A stretch of 64,000 nt of DNA from Prescottella equi (GCF_020171745.1 NZ_JAIVAH010000004.1:372001-436000); one strand, 5' to 3'. Shown: positions 43,470 to 51,630, counted from the stretch's first letter. Translations and numbers: made by a program. The notes: generated from the letters alone by a model not told the origin.

Positions 43470-44473
43470 CGGACCACGCCCAGGTCACGAAGCCCCGCGG
43501 CGAGCTGCTCGACCCCCTGGATGTTCCTGATCGAGGGATCCATCGCGGTACCGCCGATGACGATGTAGCGCTTGTTGCGGACGGCAGTCAACCGGCTCGC
43601 CACCGGGTCGGATTCGAGGAACCTGATCTTCTCCTCGGCGCTGTCACCATCGCCACCACGGCCTAGATCCGCGAGTACCAGCACCGTCGGATCACGGTCG
43701 AGCACACTCTCCCAACCTATTTCGGGCCACAGCTGACGATTGTCCGCGAAAGCATTCTGTGCTCCGATCTCCCGGGTCATGATCCCGGGCGCACCACAGC
43801 ACCCCGCAATGTACGGAGTCTTGGTGCCTGCATACCACCACGCCAACGTCACGTTCGACGCGTCGAGTCCACCGGCCGCCGTCTGCGCACGCCCTCGCAG
43901 CTCCGCGATCAGATCGTCACCGCGGTCTTGCACGTCGAAGAGGGTCGAGACGTCTTCGATCTCCTCGTACAGATCGTCGAGGGTCAACTCGGCCGCCTGG
44001 ACGGCGTCTTGGCCTCCGCATTCGCTCGGGGACTGATAGGTCGCGATACCCATGTCGGTGAACCGCTTCCGGTCGGCAATCCCCTCACCGGTGAAGGTGT
44101 AGTCGAACGTGCTGTAGACGAAATCGGGCTCACGGTCGAGAACTGCTTCGAACGACGGGAACTCGACGTCGAATCTGTGCACCCGCGACGCTGCCTGTTC
44201 CAGTTCGGGAAGCACGGAATCGTCGCTGTAGGCGAGGCCCGCCATCCGATCCTCGAGCCCCAGGCTCAGCAGCAGCTCCACGGCAGGTTGATTCACGGCG
44301 ATGGCCCGCTGGATCGGCTCGTCGACGGTCACCGTCGTCTCACAGTTGGTCAGGCCCACGGGCGCCTGCGTCGAGTGCTGTGCCTCGACATCCGACCCGC
44401 CGCATCCTGCGGCGCCGAACACGGCCAATACCGCTGTCGCTCCGGCGATTCTCCGGACACGTCTATGCATCAC
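43466..44473 (-). CDS. Periplasmic-binding lipoprotein 2 of the FecCD-type importer
   Basis: The 335-residue lipoprotein has a lipobox FGAAGC near residues 19-24. It is a paralogue of the product at 41590-42642, sharing LLLSLGL, TPY(I/M)AGCCG, W(E)SV(L/A)DR(D/N)PT and the C-terminal RYIVxGGxxMDPSIRxIxG pattern. The vicinal Cys pair GCCG is conserved in both copies. Start is GTG 44473 or ATG 44470. It is the first gene of the operon, so two different binding proteins feed one permease and probably widen the ligand range. No iron box is visible upstream. Confidence 0.88.
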   Translation of the reverse strand: MMHRRVRRIAGATAVLAVFGAAGCGGSDVEAQHSTQAPVGLTNCETTVTVDEPIQRAIAVNQPAVELLLSLGLEDRMAGLAYSDDSVLPELEQAASRVHRFDVEFPSFEAVLDREPDFVYSTFDYTFTGEGIADRKRFTDMGIATYQSPSECGGQDAVQAAELTLDDLYEEIEDVSTLFDVQDRGDDLIAELRGRAQTAAGGLDASNVTLAWWYAGTKTPYIAGCCGAPGIMTREIGAQNAFADNRQLWPEIGWESVLDRDPTVLVLADLGRGGDGDSAEEKIRFLESDPVASRLTAVRNKRYIVIGGTAMDPSIRNIQGVEQLAAGLRDLGVVR

Positions 44474-44623
44474 ACATCAGCTTCCTGCGGACGCTGCACG
44501 CGAGCGGTCCGCACGATCATGCCGGGGACGAAGCGTCTCCCAGCCCAGCAGGTCGTCGGACTCGAGGCGATGCTGCCTCATACCGTTGCGCGTCAGTTCC
44601 GGATTCGCACCGGATTCCACCTG

Positions 44624-44640
44624 ATCCCGATTGTCGGGAT
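44624..44640. promoter_or_regulatory. 7-3-7 inverted repeat upstream of the importer operon
   Basis: ATCCCGA (44624-44630) and TCGGGAT (44634-44640) flank TTG, about 150 bases upstream of the first importer gene. CCGGATTC occurs twice nearby, around 44599-44617. The dyad is a candidate operator. It matches neither the iron box nor the zinc (Zur) consensus that I know. Confidence 0.4.
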
Positions 44641-44706
44641 TGCCTGGTAGCGCGAAAATCTAGCAGTACTTTTCGGAGTCGCGAAAGCCGGGTCCGGGCT
44701 ACCGAA

Positions 44707-44751
44707 ACGCCTCGGGGCCTGCACCGGATCACGGTGCAGGCCCCGAGGCGT
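44707..44751 (-). terminator. Terminator of the MFS gene at 44769
   Basis: A 19-bp perfect stem (44707-44725 with 44733-44751), with ACGCCTCGGGG in its outer arm, and a 7-base loop lies 17 bases after the stop codon. TTTCGG follows on the minus strand. Confidence 0.85.
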
Positions 44752-44768
44752 CGAATTATGGTGCGGGA

Positions 44769-46214
44769 CTATCCCTCGCCGCGGCGTCCGACGGTGATGC
44801 CGAAGGCCAGGACGGCGCCCACCAGGGCGGCACCGGCGGCCACCATGAAGCCGACGAAGAAGCCGTCCGAGCTGTAGACGGGGCCGGCCGGGCCCACCGA
44901 CATGATGTGCTGCGCCAGCAGCGCGAAGCCCACCGAGGACAGCATGCCGCCGAACATCGACTGCGACAGACCCGTGAAGTTGGCGCCGATCGCGCGCTGA
45001 TCCTCGGGCAGCGCCATCATCACCAGGTTCGGGATCGCGGCGTAGATCATCGAGCCGAAGCCGATGAGGCCGTACGCGCACACGACCTGCCAGGCCTCGG
45101 CCGGCGTCGTCGCCAGCCACGCGGCACCCAGTGCGATCAGGACCGCGCCGAGGATCAGGTGCTGACGGAAGCCGATCCGCCTCGACGTCGCACCGACGAA
45201 GACGCCGCCGAGGACGATCAGGATGCCGCCGGGGAGCATCCACAGGGCCATGTCGGTGACCGTGAGGCCGAAGCCGTAGTCGGCCGCTTCCTTCGGGGTC
45301 TGCAGCAGCATCGGGATCAGCGTCGCGGTGAGCGTCGTCGCGCCGTAGGCGATACCGCCGGCGAGCAGCGTGATGCCGACCTTGCGGCTGGCGAGGACGT
45401 CGATGCTGATGAGCGGTTCGGGAACGCGACGTTCCCAGACGACCCAGGCGACCGCGAAGATCACGGTGACGGCCAGCGTGCCGAGCGTCTTGCCGCTCAG
45501 CCAGCCCCAGCCGGCACCCATCGACAGCGCGAGCATGACGGTGAACAGTGCGACGGTCAGCAGGAAGGCGCCCAGCCAGTCGACGGAAACCTTCGCGCGC
45601 ACAGGCGTCTCGGGAACGAAGAACAGGGTCAGCAGGCCGCCGACTGCGCACAGGCCGAACGAGAACCAGAACACCGACGAGACACCGGTGTGATCGAGCA
45701 TGTAACCCGAGATCAGCGGAGCGATGACGGTGACGACACCGACGCCGGTGTTCGCGATCGAGATCGACATGGCCTGCAGGCGTGCCGGGAACACGTCACG
45801 GATCAACGAGTAGCCGAGCGCGGTGAAGGCGAAGCCGACACCGGACAGGAAGCGGCCGACCAGAAGGATCGAAAAGGTCGGCGCGACCGCGGAGATGAGC
45901 GCACCGAGGCTCGCGATCGCGGCGGTGATCACCAGGATGCGCTTCTTGCCGTAGACGTCGGCCAGCTTGCCGAGGATCGGCGATGCGATCGCGGCGGCCA
46001 GGACGAGCGCCGTCATGACCCAGACCACCTGGGTGGTCTTGTACTCGGCGGCGATCTTCGGGAGCGCGGGCGTGAAGAGGGCAAATGCCAGCGCCGCCTG
46101 CTCGGTGAGCAGAACGAGGATCAACAGGACGCGGATCCAGTACCCGGTCGAGCCGCCGGCATCGCCGGCACCCCGCACGGGGGCTGCGTCGCCCTGAGAG
46201 ACGGTGACTGCCAT
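44769..46214 (-). CDS. MFS transporter
   Basis: This is a 481-residue protein with about 14 predicted membrane segments, as in the DHA2-like group. The loop 2-3 signature is GKLADVYGKKRILV near residue 85, and the helix 5 region reads GVVTVIAPLISGYMLD. It is divergent from, and clearly paralogous to, the MFS gene at 46544-48022. The two share WVMTA, AIASPxxGKLADVYGK, SLxRDxFP and SVFWF-like blocks. With kshA and an SDR nearby, uptake or efflux of steroid- or aromatic-type compounds is possible, but the substrate is not shown by the sequence. Confidence 0.85.
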   Translation of the reverse strand: MAVTVSQGDAAPVRGAGDAGGSTGYWIRVLLILVLLTEQAALAFALFTPALPKIAAEYKTTQVVWVMTALVLAAAIASPILGKLADVYGKKRILVITAAIASLGALISAVAPTFSILLVGRFLSGVGFAFTALGYSLIRDVFPARLQAMSISIANTGVGVVTVIAPLISGYMLDHTGVSSVFWFSFGLCAVGGLLTLFFVPETPVRAKVSVDWLGAFLLTVALFTVMLALSMGAGWGWLSGKTLGTLAVTVIFAVAWVVWERRVPEPLISIDVLASRKVGITLLAGGIAYGATTLTATLIPMLLQTPKEAADYGFGLTVTDMALWMLPGGILIVLGGVFVGATSRRIGFRQHLILGAVLIALGAAWLATTPAEAWQVVCAYGLIGFGSMIYAAIPNLVMMALPEDQRAIGANFTGLSQSMFGGMLSSVGFALLAQHIMSVGPAGPVYSSDGFFVGFMVAAGAALVGAVLAFGITVGRRGEG

Positions 46215-46543
46215 TTCCTACCTACACATTCCGGTCATGGGTCGAACAGTGACCGGACGCACATTAGGAGGTGAGACGCGACTCACCTTCATCGTTTCCC
46301 GATGAGCGGAAAGATGCTTCGAACCGAAAGACGCACCTCCGGGCCCCCGCCGCGCCGACGACACCCGGCGCACCCGCCGCCGATTCCAATCCGCGGTAAT
46401 CCAATTGCGGCATAACAGCTTTCACAGTCGGGGCGAATTGTTCCGCTGAGCTGAAGCCGGTTGCACGGTTCCCCGACCCCTGCCATGTAATGGGCGCCAC
46501 AGTGGGGGCTGGATGGATGCGTGAATCACAGAGAGGCATGACG
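46215..46543. promoter_or_regulatory. Divergent promoter region of two MFS genes with two dyads
   Basis: The gap contains TCCGGTCA (46230-46237) paired with TGACCGGA (46250-46257), and AGGTGAG (46269-46275) paired with CTCACCT (46282-46288). Both are perfect inverted repeats within 75 bases of the leftward MFS start and could be operators or leader hairpins. I see no convincing protein-coding frame in this stretch. Confidence 0.45.
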
Positions 46544-48022
46544 ATGTCGGAACTCACAGGCGGCGGCGCGAAGGCGACCGACTCCGGATGGACACCGAGA
46601 CTGGCGATGTCGTTGATCGCGATGACCCTGGTTCTCGAGGTCATTTCGATCAGCTCGTACATGACCGGCACCGCGCTCATGCCGATCGGCGAGCATTTCA
46701 AGACCGACCAGCTCGCGTGGGTGATGACCGCCTTCCTGCTCGTAGGGGCAATCGCATCCCCGCTGGCCGGGAAACTCGCCGACGTCTACGGCAAGCGACG
46801 ACTCTTCCTGTCCTGCTTGACCATCGCGATCGTCGGCGCACTCATGTCCGCGCTCGCACCGACCTACTTGGTACTGGTCATCGGCCGAGGCCTGTTCGGA
46901 TGCCTGATCCCGTGCATGTTCCTGGCCTACTCGCTGATGCGCGACATCTTCCCGCCGTCGACGCTCGCCCTCGCGGTCAGCATCACCGCGGCCGGGATGG
47001 GCCTGATGTCCGTGCCGTCGCCGTTCATCGCCGGCATGCTGCTCGACGCGTTCTCGTTCCGCAGCCTGTTCTGGTTCTACGGAATCACCCTGATCATCCT
47101 GCTGCCGCTGATCCTGCTCACGACCGCCGAGTCGCCCGTACGGACCCCGGCCCGTGTCGATTTCGCCGGCGCGATCCTGCTGGGCGCCGGACTGGCGGCC
47201 GTGCTGATGGGCGTCAGCTTCGGACCGACGTGGGGTTGGGGTGCGGCCAGCACGCTCGCACTGCTCGTCGGCGGCGTCGCCGCACTGGCCGTCTGGGTAG
47301 TGTCCAGCCTGCGCAGCCGCGAACCGCTGATCGATCTCCGCTTCTTCCGTGACGGCCCGATGCTGAAGATCTGCTCGGCAGCAGGCATGGGCTACGGCAC
47401 GATGACGCTGTACACGACGATGCTCCCGATCATGTGCATGGCGCCCGCGACGCTCGCACTGGGTTACGGATTCGGCATCGACGCGAAGGAGTTCGCAATC
47501 CTGCAGGCCCCCATCGGGGTCGGCAGCGTTATCGGCGGTCTCGCCGTCGGTCGCCTGATCCGCACCGTCAACCCGGCTCTGACCAAGATCACCGGCGTCT
47601 CTCTCATGCTGGCGGCCTCGATCCTCACCGCGTTCTGGCACACCGACAAGGCACCTCTACTGGCCTGGGTCCTGATCTTCGGCCTCGGCATGGGCACGTT
47701 CACCGCGTCGATCCCCAACCTGGTGATCGCGTCCGTCCCGGCATCGGTGCAGGCGTCGATGTCGTCGATGGTCCAGGTGTCGCAGTCACTGATCTCGTCG
47801 GTGTTCCCGGTCGTCGCGTTCGCGATGCTCAACTCGCACGTCGCGACGGTCGTCGAGGGCTACGCCTTCTACACCGACGGCGGGATCACCCTGTCGTTCC
47901 TGCTGGCCGCGGCGGGCGCGGTGGTGTCGATCCTGGTCGCCACGACGCTGCTGCGCCGTCGCCGCACCGGATCGTCGGACTCCGCCGTCACCACTCCCTC
48001 TCAGGACGTCATCTCGGTCTGA
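46544..48022 (+). CDS. MFS transporter
   Basis: I chose the second ATG at 46544, because GAGAGG lies seven bases before it; ATG 46538 would be only one base away. The 492-residue product has about 14 membrane segments and the signature GKLADVYGKRRLFLS near residue 80. It is paralogous to the divergent MFS gene. Late segments include AASILTAFWHTDKAPLLAWVLIFGLGMGTF. An IclR regulator gene follows on the same strand. The substrate is unknown; the catabolic neighbours favour import of a growth substrate, although drug efflux cannot be excluded. Confidence 0.85.
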   Translation: MSELTGGGAKATDSGWTPRLAMSLIAMTLVLEVISISSYMTGTALMPIGEHFKTDQLAWVMTAFLLVGAIASPLAGKLADVYGKRRLFLSCLTIAIVGALMSALAPTYLVLVIGRGLFGCLIPCMFLAYSLMRDIFPPSTLALAVSITAAGMGLMSVPSPFIAGMLLDAFSFRSLFWFYGITLIILLPLILLTTAESPVRTPARVDFAGAILLGAGLAAVLMGVSFGPTWGWGAASTLALLVGGVAALAVWVVSSLRSREPLIDLRFFRDGPMLKICSAAGMGYGTMTLYTTMLPIMCMAPATLALGYGFGIDAKEFAILQAPIGVGSVIGGLAVGRLIRTVNPALTKITGVSLMLAASILTAFWHTDKAPLLAWVLIFGLGMGTFTASIPNLVIASVPASVQASMSSMVQVSQSLISSVFPVVAFAMLNSHVATVVEGYAFYTDGGITLSFLLAAAGAVVSILVATTLLRRRRTGSSDSAVTTPSQDVISV

Positions 48023-48039
48023 TCTGCACGAATGCCACT

Positions 48040-48076
48040 AGGAGGCCGGGTCGCGAGTCCGCGAACCCGGCCTCCT
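48040..48076 (+). terminator. Terminator of the rightward MFS gene
   Basis: AGGAGGCCGGGT (48040-48051) pairs perfectly with ACCCGGCCTCCT (48065-48076), 17 bases after the stop, and an inner CGCG/CGCG pair shortens the loop. Confidence 0.75.
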
Positions 48077-48161
48077 CGCGTCCGAAGCGGACACCGAAAT
48101 CGAAACGAATCCTCAGTGCTGGTGGAGCGACGCGGCTCACGCTGATACAGTTCGCACCACT

Positions 48162-48183
48162 TGATTGAACGCTTGCTCAATCA
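48162..48183. promoter_or_regulatory. Shared 22-bp operator, copy 1 (iclR promoter)
   Basis: TGATTGAACGC and TTGCTCAATCA form an imperfect dyad with perfect outer arms TGATTGA/TCAATCA. It lies 36 bases before the iclR ATG. The same sequence, 21 of 24 positions over the extended site, recurs inverted at 51609-51630 between the SDR and tetR genes. Confidence 0.65.
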
Positions 48184-48219
48184 GCCTGGAATGCGAGCAC
48201 CCTGGAGGTTCAGAACGTC

Positions 48220-48990
48220 ATGACGACGACAGACGCTAGCTCCCCCATCGCAGTCATCGACCGCGTCGCGGTCCTGCTGGACGCATTCCGGGAAGCCGAA
48301 CGGCTGACCCTGTCGGAGCTGTCCCGACGCACCGGGTTCCCCCGGTCGTCCACGCACCGCATGCTGCTGCAGCTCGTCCGAATCGGCTGGATCCGGCGGC
48401 ACGGCCACGCCTACGAACTCGGCATGAAGATGCTCGAGCTCGGCTCGCTCGCACAGCACCACGACCGCGTGCACCAGGCGGCCCTGCCCGTGATGCACGA
48501 ACTGCACAACGCCACCGGCCTCGTCGTCCACCTCGCGGTCCTCGACGGACCCGACGTGCTGTACCTGGAGAAGATCGGCGGCCGCTTCACGCTGTCGGTC
48601 CCGTCCCGCGTCGGCGGTCGCCAGCCGGCCCACCGCACCGCGATCGGCAAGGCGCTGCTCGCCAGCTCCCGGATCGACGCCGAAACCGTTATGCCGCAGC
48701 CGGTCGCGGGCCCCACCCCGAACTCGATCGGCGATCCGTCGCGACTGCGGGTCGAGCTGGCCCGCATCCGCGACCAGAGCATCGCGCACGACCGGGACGA
48801 GACGACCGTCGGCGTCTCCTGCGTCGCGGCCGCGATCGGCGACGGCAAGAACACGGTCGGCGCCATCTCCGTGTGCGGACCGACCAAGAGCATGAACAGC
48901 TCGGCGCTGGTCGCGCCGGTCCGGATGGCCGCGCTCGCGACGTGGCGGCACATGACGAGTAGCCGCACGCTGCGCCCCATCCCCGCCTGA
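48220..48990 (+). CDS. IclR family transcriptional regulator
   Basis: The product has 256 residues. The N-terminal winged helix-turn-helix is VIDRVAVLLDAFREAERLTLSELSRRTGFPRSSTHRML, residues 12-49. The effector domain has the IclR pattern NATGLVVHLAVLDGPDVLYLEKIGG, HRTAIGKALLA and VSCVAAAIGDGKNTVGAISVCGP. GGAGG lies 11 bases before the ATG. The gene sits between the MFS gene and kshA (convergent), so it may control either. The operator shared with the SDR/TetR promoter suggests it is itself controlled by the TetR at 51736. Confidence 0.88.
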   Translation: MTTTDASSPIAVIDRVAVLLDAFREAERLTLSELSRRTGFPRSSTHRMLLQLVRIGWIRRHGHAYELGMKMLELGSLAQHHDRVHQAALPVMHELHNATGLVVHLAVLDGPDVLYLEKIGGRFTLSVPSRVGGRQPAHRTAIGKALLASSRIDAETVMPQPVAGPTPNSIGDPSRLRVELARIRDQSIAHDRDETTVGVSCVAAAIGDGKNTVGAISVCGPTKSMNSSALVAPVRMAALATWRHMTSSRTLRPIPA

Positions 48991-49000
48991 CACCGGTACG

Positions 49001-49048
49001 AACGACAAGAGGTGGCCCCGCCGATCGGCGGGGCCACCTCTTGTCGTT
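49001..49048. terminator. 48-bp perfect palindrome, bidirectional terminator
   Basis: The 24-base arms, starting AACGACAAGAGGTGG on the left, are perfect reverse complements with no mismatch and no unpaired centre. It starts 11 bases after the iclR stop. A second, separate hairpin serves kshA from the other side. Confidence 0.8.
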
Positions 49049-49114
49049 GCGCGCCCGATCGCATTCGCGCCCGATCGCATTGCTCGTGCGAGGAGCGAAA
49101 ACACTTGACAGACA

Positions 49115-49150
49115 ACTGTGCCCCTGCCGAATCATCGGCAGGGGCACAGT
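49115..49150 (-). terminator. Terminator of kshA
   Basis: ACTGTGCCCCTGCCGA (49115-49130) pairs perfectly over 16 bp with 49135-49150 around an ATCA loop, 17 bases after the kshA stop. Confidence 0.85.
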
Positions 49151-49167
49151 CGGTGCAGTCTGAGGAC

Positions 49168-50328
49168 TTAGACGTCCGCAACCAGCTCGACGGGCTTGAC
49201 ACCCTTCGCCACGTTGTCCGCGACGATGCCGCGCCAGTTCTCCTGGGCGCGGGTCGTGTCGACCTCGAACTCGAAGCGCTTGGTCATGTCCTCCGTGACG
49301 TCAGCGACGTCGACGTAGAACTGCTGGTACCAGCGACGCAGCTGGTAGACCGGGCCGTCTTCCTCGGTCAGCAGCGGGTTCTCGATCCGGCTCTTGTGGT
49401 TCCAGATCGCGATGTCCTGCTTGAACTGGTGCTCGACACCCTCGGTGAACTGATCCGCCATCGCCTTGGCGTCCTCGTCCGACAGACCCTCGGTCCGCTT
49501 GACGATGGTGCCCCACTGCAGGACGAACGAGTTGTTCGTGATCGGGTAGTGGCAGTTGGCCAGGTTGGTCTCGACCTTGATGTCACCCGCGACCGTGTAG
49601 ACGGTGTCGAGCATGAAGGACGGACCGAAGTACGACGCGTCCGAGATCGTCTCGGCCTCCGCCATACCCAGCTGAACGCCGGTCTGGATGTCGTCACGAC
49701 CACCCGAGCGCATCACCTGGGTCGCGACGTGACCCTCGAAGACGTTCTTGAAGTAGGTCGGGATCTGGAAGTGCACGTAGAAGAAGTGCGCCATGTCCAC
49801 CACGTTGTCGACGATCTCGCGGCAGTGCGAGCCCTCGACGACGTAGGTGTTCCAGCTCCACTCGCTCCAGCCACCCTCGTCGTAGCCCTCGATCTGCGGG
49901 ATCGTGACGTCGGCCGGCGGCGGGTTGCCCTCCGGGTCGTTGTAGACGAAGAACAGGCCGTTGCGCTCGAGCTTGACCCATGCCTTGGTCTTGGCGACCG
50001 GGGGAACACGACGAGCGTAGGGAATCTCGGTGCACTTGCCCTTGCCGTTCCAGCGCCAGTCGTGGAACGGGCAGGCGATGGTGTCGCCCTTGATCTCGCC
50101 CATCGCGAGGTTGCCACCCATGTGACGACAGAACGCGTCGAGGACCTGCAGCTCACCCTTGCTGTCCTCGAACACGACCAGGTCGGTGCCGAAGATCTTG
50201 ACCTGGTGCGGCTTTCCGTCACGGAAGTCCTGCGCACGGCCGATGCAGTGCCAGCCACGAGCGAAGCGGTCGGGGTTGGCGCCCGCCACGATCTCCCGGA
50301 CCTCGACGTCGTCGGAAATCTCGGTCAT
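49168..50328 (-). CDS. kshA: 3-ketosteroid 9-alpha-hydroxylase, oxygenase component
   Basis: KshA is the Rieske oxygenase that hydroxylates C9 of ADD or AD, which opens the steroid nucleus together with KstD. The 386-residue protein has the Rieske ligands C67, H69, C86 and H89 (CRHM and CPFHDW) and the mononuclear iron facial triad region DNVVDMAHFFYVH with H181 and H186, the numbering seen in known KshA. Its partner reductase KshB is not in the window. A small CxxC protein lies 88 bases upstream on the same strand. Several KshA paralogues are common in Rhodococcus, so this copy's substrate preference is open. Confidence 0.93.
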   Translation of the reverse strand: MTEISDDVEVREIVAGANPDRFARGWHCIGRAQDFRDGKPHQVKIFGTDLVVFEDSKGELQVLDAFCRHMGGNLAMGEIKGDTIACPFHDWRWNGKGKCTEIPYARRVPPVAKTKAWVKLERNGLFFVYNDPEGNPPPADVTIPQIEGYDEGGWSEWSWNTYVVEGSHCREIVDNVVDMAHFFYVHFQIPTYFKNVFEGHVATQVMRSGGRDDIQTGVQLGMAEAETISDASYFGPSFMLDTVYTVAGDIKVETNLANCHYPITNNSFVLQWGTIVKRTEGLSDEDAKAMADQFTEGVEHQFKQDIAIWNHKSRIENPLLTEEDGPVYQLRRWYQQFYVDVADVTEDMTKRFEFEVDTTRAQENWRGIVADNVAKGVKPVELVADV

Positions 50329-50416
50329 CTTGCCTCCTTCGAAGAAAGAAACGCTTCCCGCCCAAGTGCGAGCAGCGTCGAAAAATTCGGAACTCCAGAG
50401 AATCTGGTTCCGGTGC

Positions 50417-50689
50417 TTATGAGTAGGGACGAACTTCCTCAGTCGACCCCGAGACCGGCACGGTCCGGTACGACTCGCCCAGTCGCCCCTCCGCGACGGC
50501 CTCGTCGATGCTCTTGTTCAGGGCGCCACACGTCCGCACGTACATGCTGTGCGTCCCGTTGGCCGCGGCCTCACGGAACTCGGCGCATGCCGTCTCCGCA
50601 TCCTCGACCCACTGAGTGCTGGTGTGCGTCGAGCTGTACTTCTCGACGAGTACGCGGTTACCGCACGCTCCGCATTCGACCGGCTGCAT
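50417..50689 (-). CDS. Small CxxC protein upstream of kshA
   Basis: This 90-residue protein starts MQPVECGACGNRVLVEKYSS and has one N-terminal CxxC plus a later Cys pair in the region around VRTCGALN. GGAAGGA lies seven bases before the ATG at 50689. It resembles a small zinc-ribbon or rubredoxin-like protein, but only one CxxC is complete. It is probably co-transcribed with kshA, 88 bases downstream. It may assist the oxygenase (electron or iron-sulphur related), but no direct evidence exists. I do not recognise a named family. Confidence 0.65.
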   Translation of the reverse strand: MQPVECGACGNRVLVEKYSSTHTSTQWVEDAETACAEFREAAANGTHSMYVRTCGALNKSIDEAVAEGRLGESYRTVPVSGSTEEVRPYS

Positions 50690-50730
50690 TGCGCGATCCT
50701 TCCGTAGGAACTGTATTCGTCCAGCGTACG

Positions 50731-50752
50731 AGCAGCGAGCTTGCTCTTTGCT
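50731..50752. promoter_or_regulatory. 22-bp dyad upstream of the small CxxC gene
   Basis: AGCA-GC-GAGC-TT-GCTC-TT-TGCT is symmetric about its centre, with AGCA/TGCT and GAGC/GCTC arms. It lies 41 bases before the small gene's start. Its core AGCTTGCTC resembles the CGCTTGCTC core of the operator at 48162-48183, so it may be a degenerate site for the same regulator. Confidence 0.4.
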
Positions 50753-50790
50753 GTCGATTTCCGTTGAGCGGTAAAGAATTCGGGGCCCGA

Positions 50791-51546
50791 CTACCTCAGG
50801 AAAGCCTGTCCTCCGTCGACCGGCAGCGAATGACCGGTTATGTACCGCGCGGCGGGGCTGCACAGGAACACCACGGCCGGTCCGATGTCCGACTCGGCAT
50901 CGCCGAGGCGTCCGAGCGGCACGCTCCGCAGGTACTCCCCGTACGCCTCCGGATTGAGTTCGGCCCATTCGTCCATCAGCGGCGTCGACGCCAGCGGCAG
51001 GACCGCGTTCACGCGGATCCCGTCGGCGCCCCACTCGCAGGCCGCGGTGCGCGTGAGCACCCGCACGGCCTCCTTGGCGGCGGCATAGGCGCCCGTACCC
51101 GTCGGGTCCCACTTGAGCCCGGCCGCGGAACCGAGGTTGACGATCGAACCATTGCTCTTCAGGTGCGGGTGGCACGCGCGCATCAGGCGGAGCGTCGCCA
51201 GCGGGCCGGAATCCATGCTGCCCTGATAGTCGTCCTCGCTGACATCCAGGAGCATGCCGTGAGCGGGGGTCTGCGCGTTGTTCACCAGGATCGACAGGCT
51301 GCCGTAGCGCTCGACCACCTCGGCGACCACGGCGTCGATCCGGGCGGGGTCGGTCACGTCGCACTGCAGCGCGACGGCTTCGCCGCCCCGACGGACGATC
51401 TCGTCGGCGGTGTCGACGACCTTCGACAGCGTGCGCCCGACGACCGCGACGCGCGCGCCCTCGGCAGCCAGCGCCAACGCGATTCCACGTCCGATCCCCT
51501 GGCCGGCACCCGTCACCAGCGCGACGTCGCCCTCGAGTACACCCAT
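50791..51546 (-). CDS. Short-chain dehydrogenase/reductase
   Basis: The protein has 251 residues and the classical SDR motifs. The cofactor-binding TGAGQGIGRG is at residues 12-21, NNAQ near residue 89, the catalytic Ser is in NLGSAAG, and Y-x3-K is in GAYAAAKEAV near residue 154. It is a probable steroid or aliphatic alcohol dehydrogenase. It is upstream of the small CxxC gene and kshA on the same strand and divergent from the KstR2-like TetR, with a dyad between them. It therefore likely belongs to the same TetR regulon. Confidence 0.87.
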   Translation of the reverse strand: MGVLEGDVALVTGAGQGIGRGIALALAAEGARVAVVGRTLSKVVDTADEIVRRGGEAVALQCDVTDPARIDAVVAEVVERYGSLSILVNNAQTPAHGMLLDVSEDDYQGSMDSGPLATLRLMRACHPHLKSNGSIVNLGSAAGLKWDPTGTGAYAAAKEAVRVLTRTAACEWGADGIRVNAVLPLASTPLMDEWAELNPEAYGEYLRSVPLGRLGDAESDIGPAVVFLCSPAARYITGHSLPVDGGQAFLR

Positions 51547-51608
51547 TTACTGCTCCCCACTTCTGATCTCTCGGCCACAACTCGGGGACCATTGTGATCC
51601 AAGCCACC

Positions 51609-51630
51609 AGATTGAGCAAACGATCAATCA
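51609..51630. promoter_or_regulatory. Shared 22-bp operator, copy 2 (SDR/tetR divergent promoter)
   Basis: Read on the minus strand the site is TGATTGATCGT then TTGCTCAATCT. It differs from the copy at 48162-48183 at only a few positions and keeps GATTGA/TCAATC arms. It lies 63 bases from the SDR start and 105 bases from the TetR start. Confidence 0.65.

Noticed and set aside
46264-46701. Minus-strand open frame in the divergent MFS gap
   Set aside because: It overlaps the start of the rightward MFS gene and has no recognisable family features or ribosome-binding site.
50329-50416. KstR-type site (TnnAACnnGTTnnA) before kshA
   Set aside because: GGAACTCC and CTGGTTCC occur near 50388 but the spacing is far too long for the KstR consensus.
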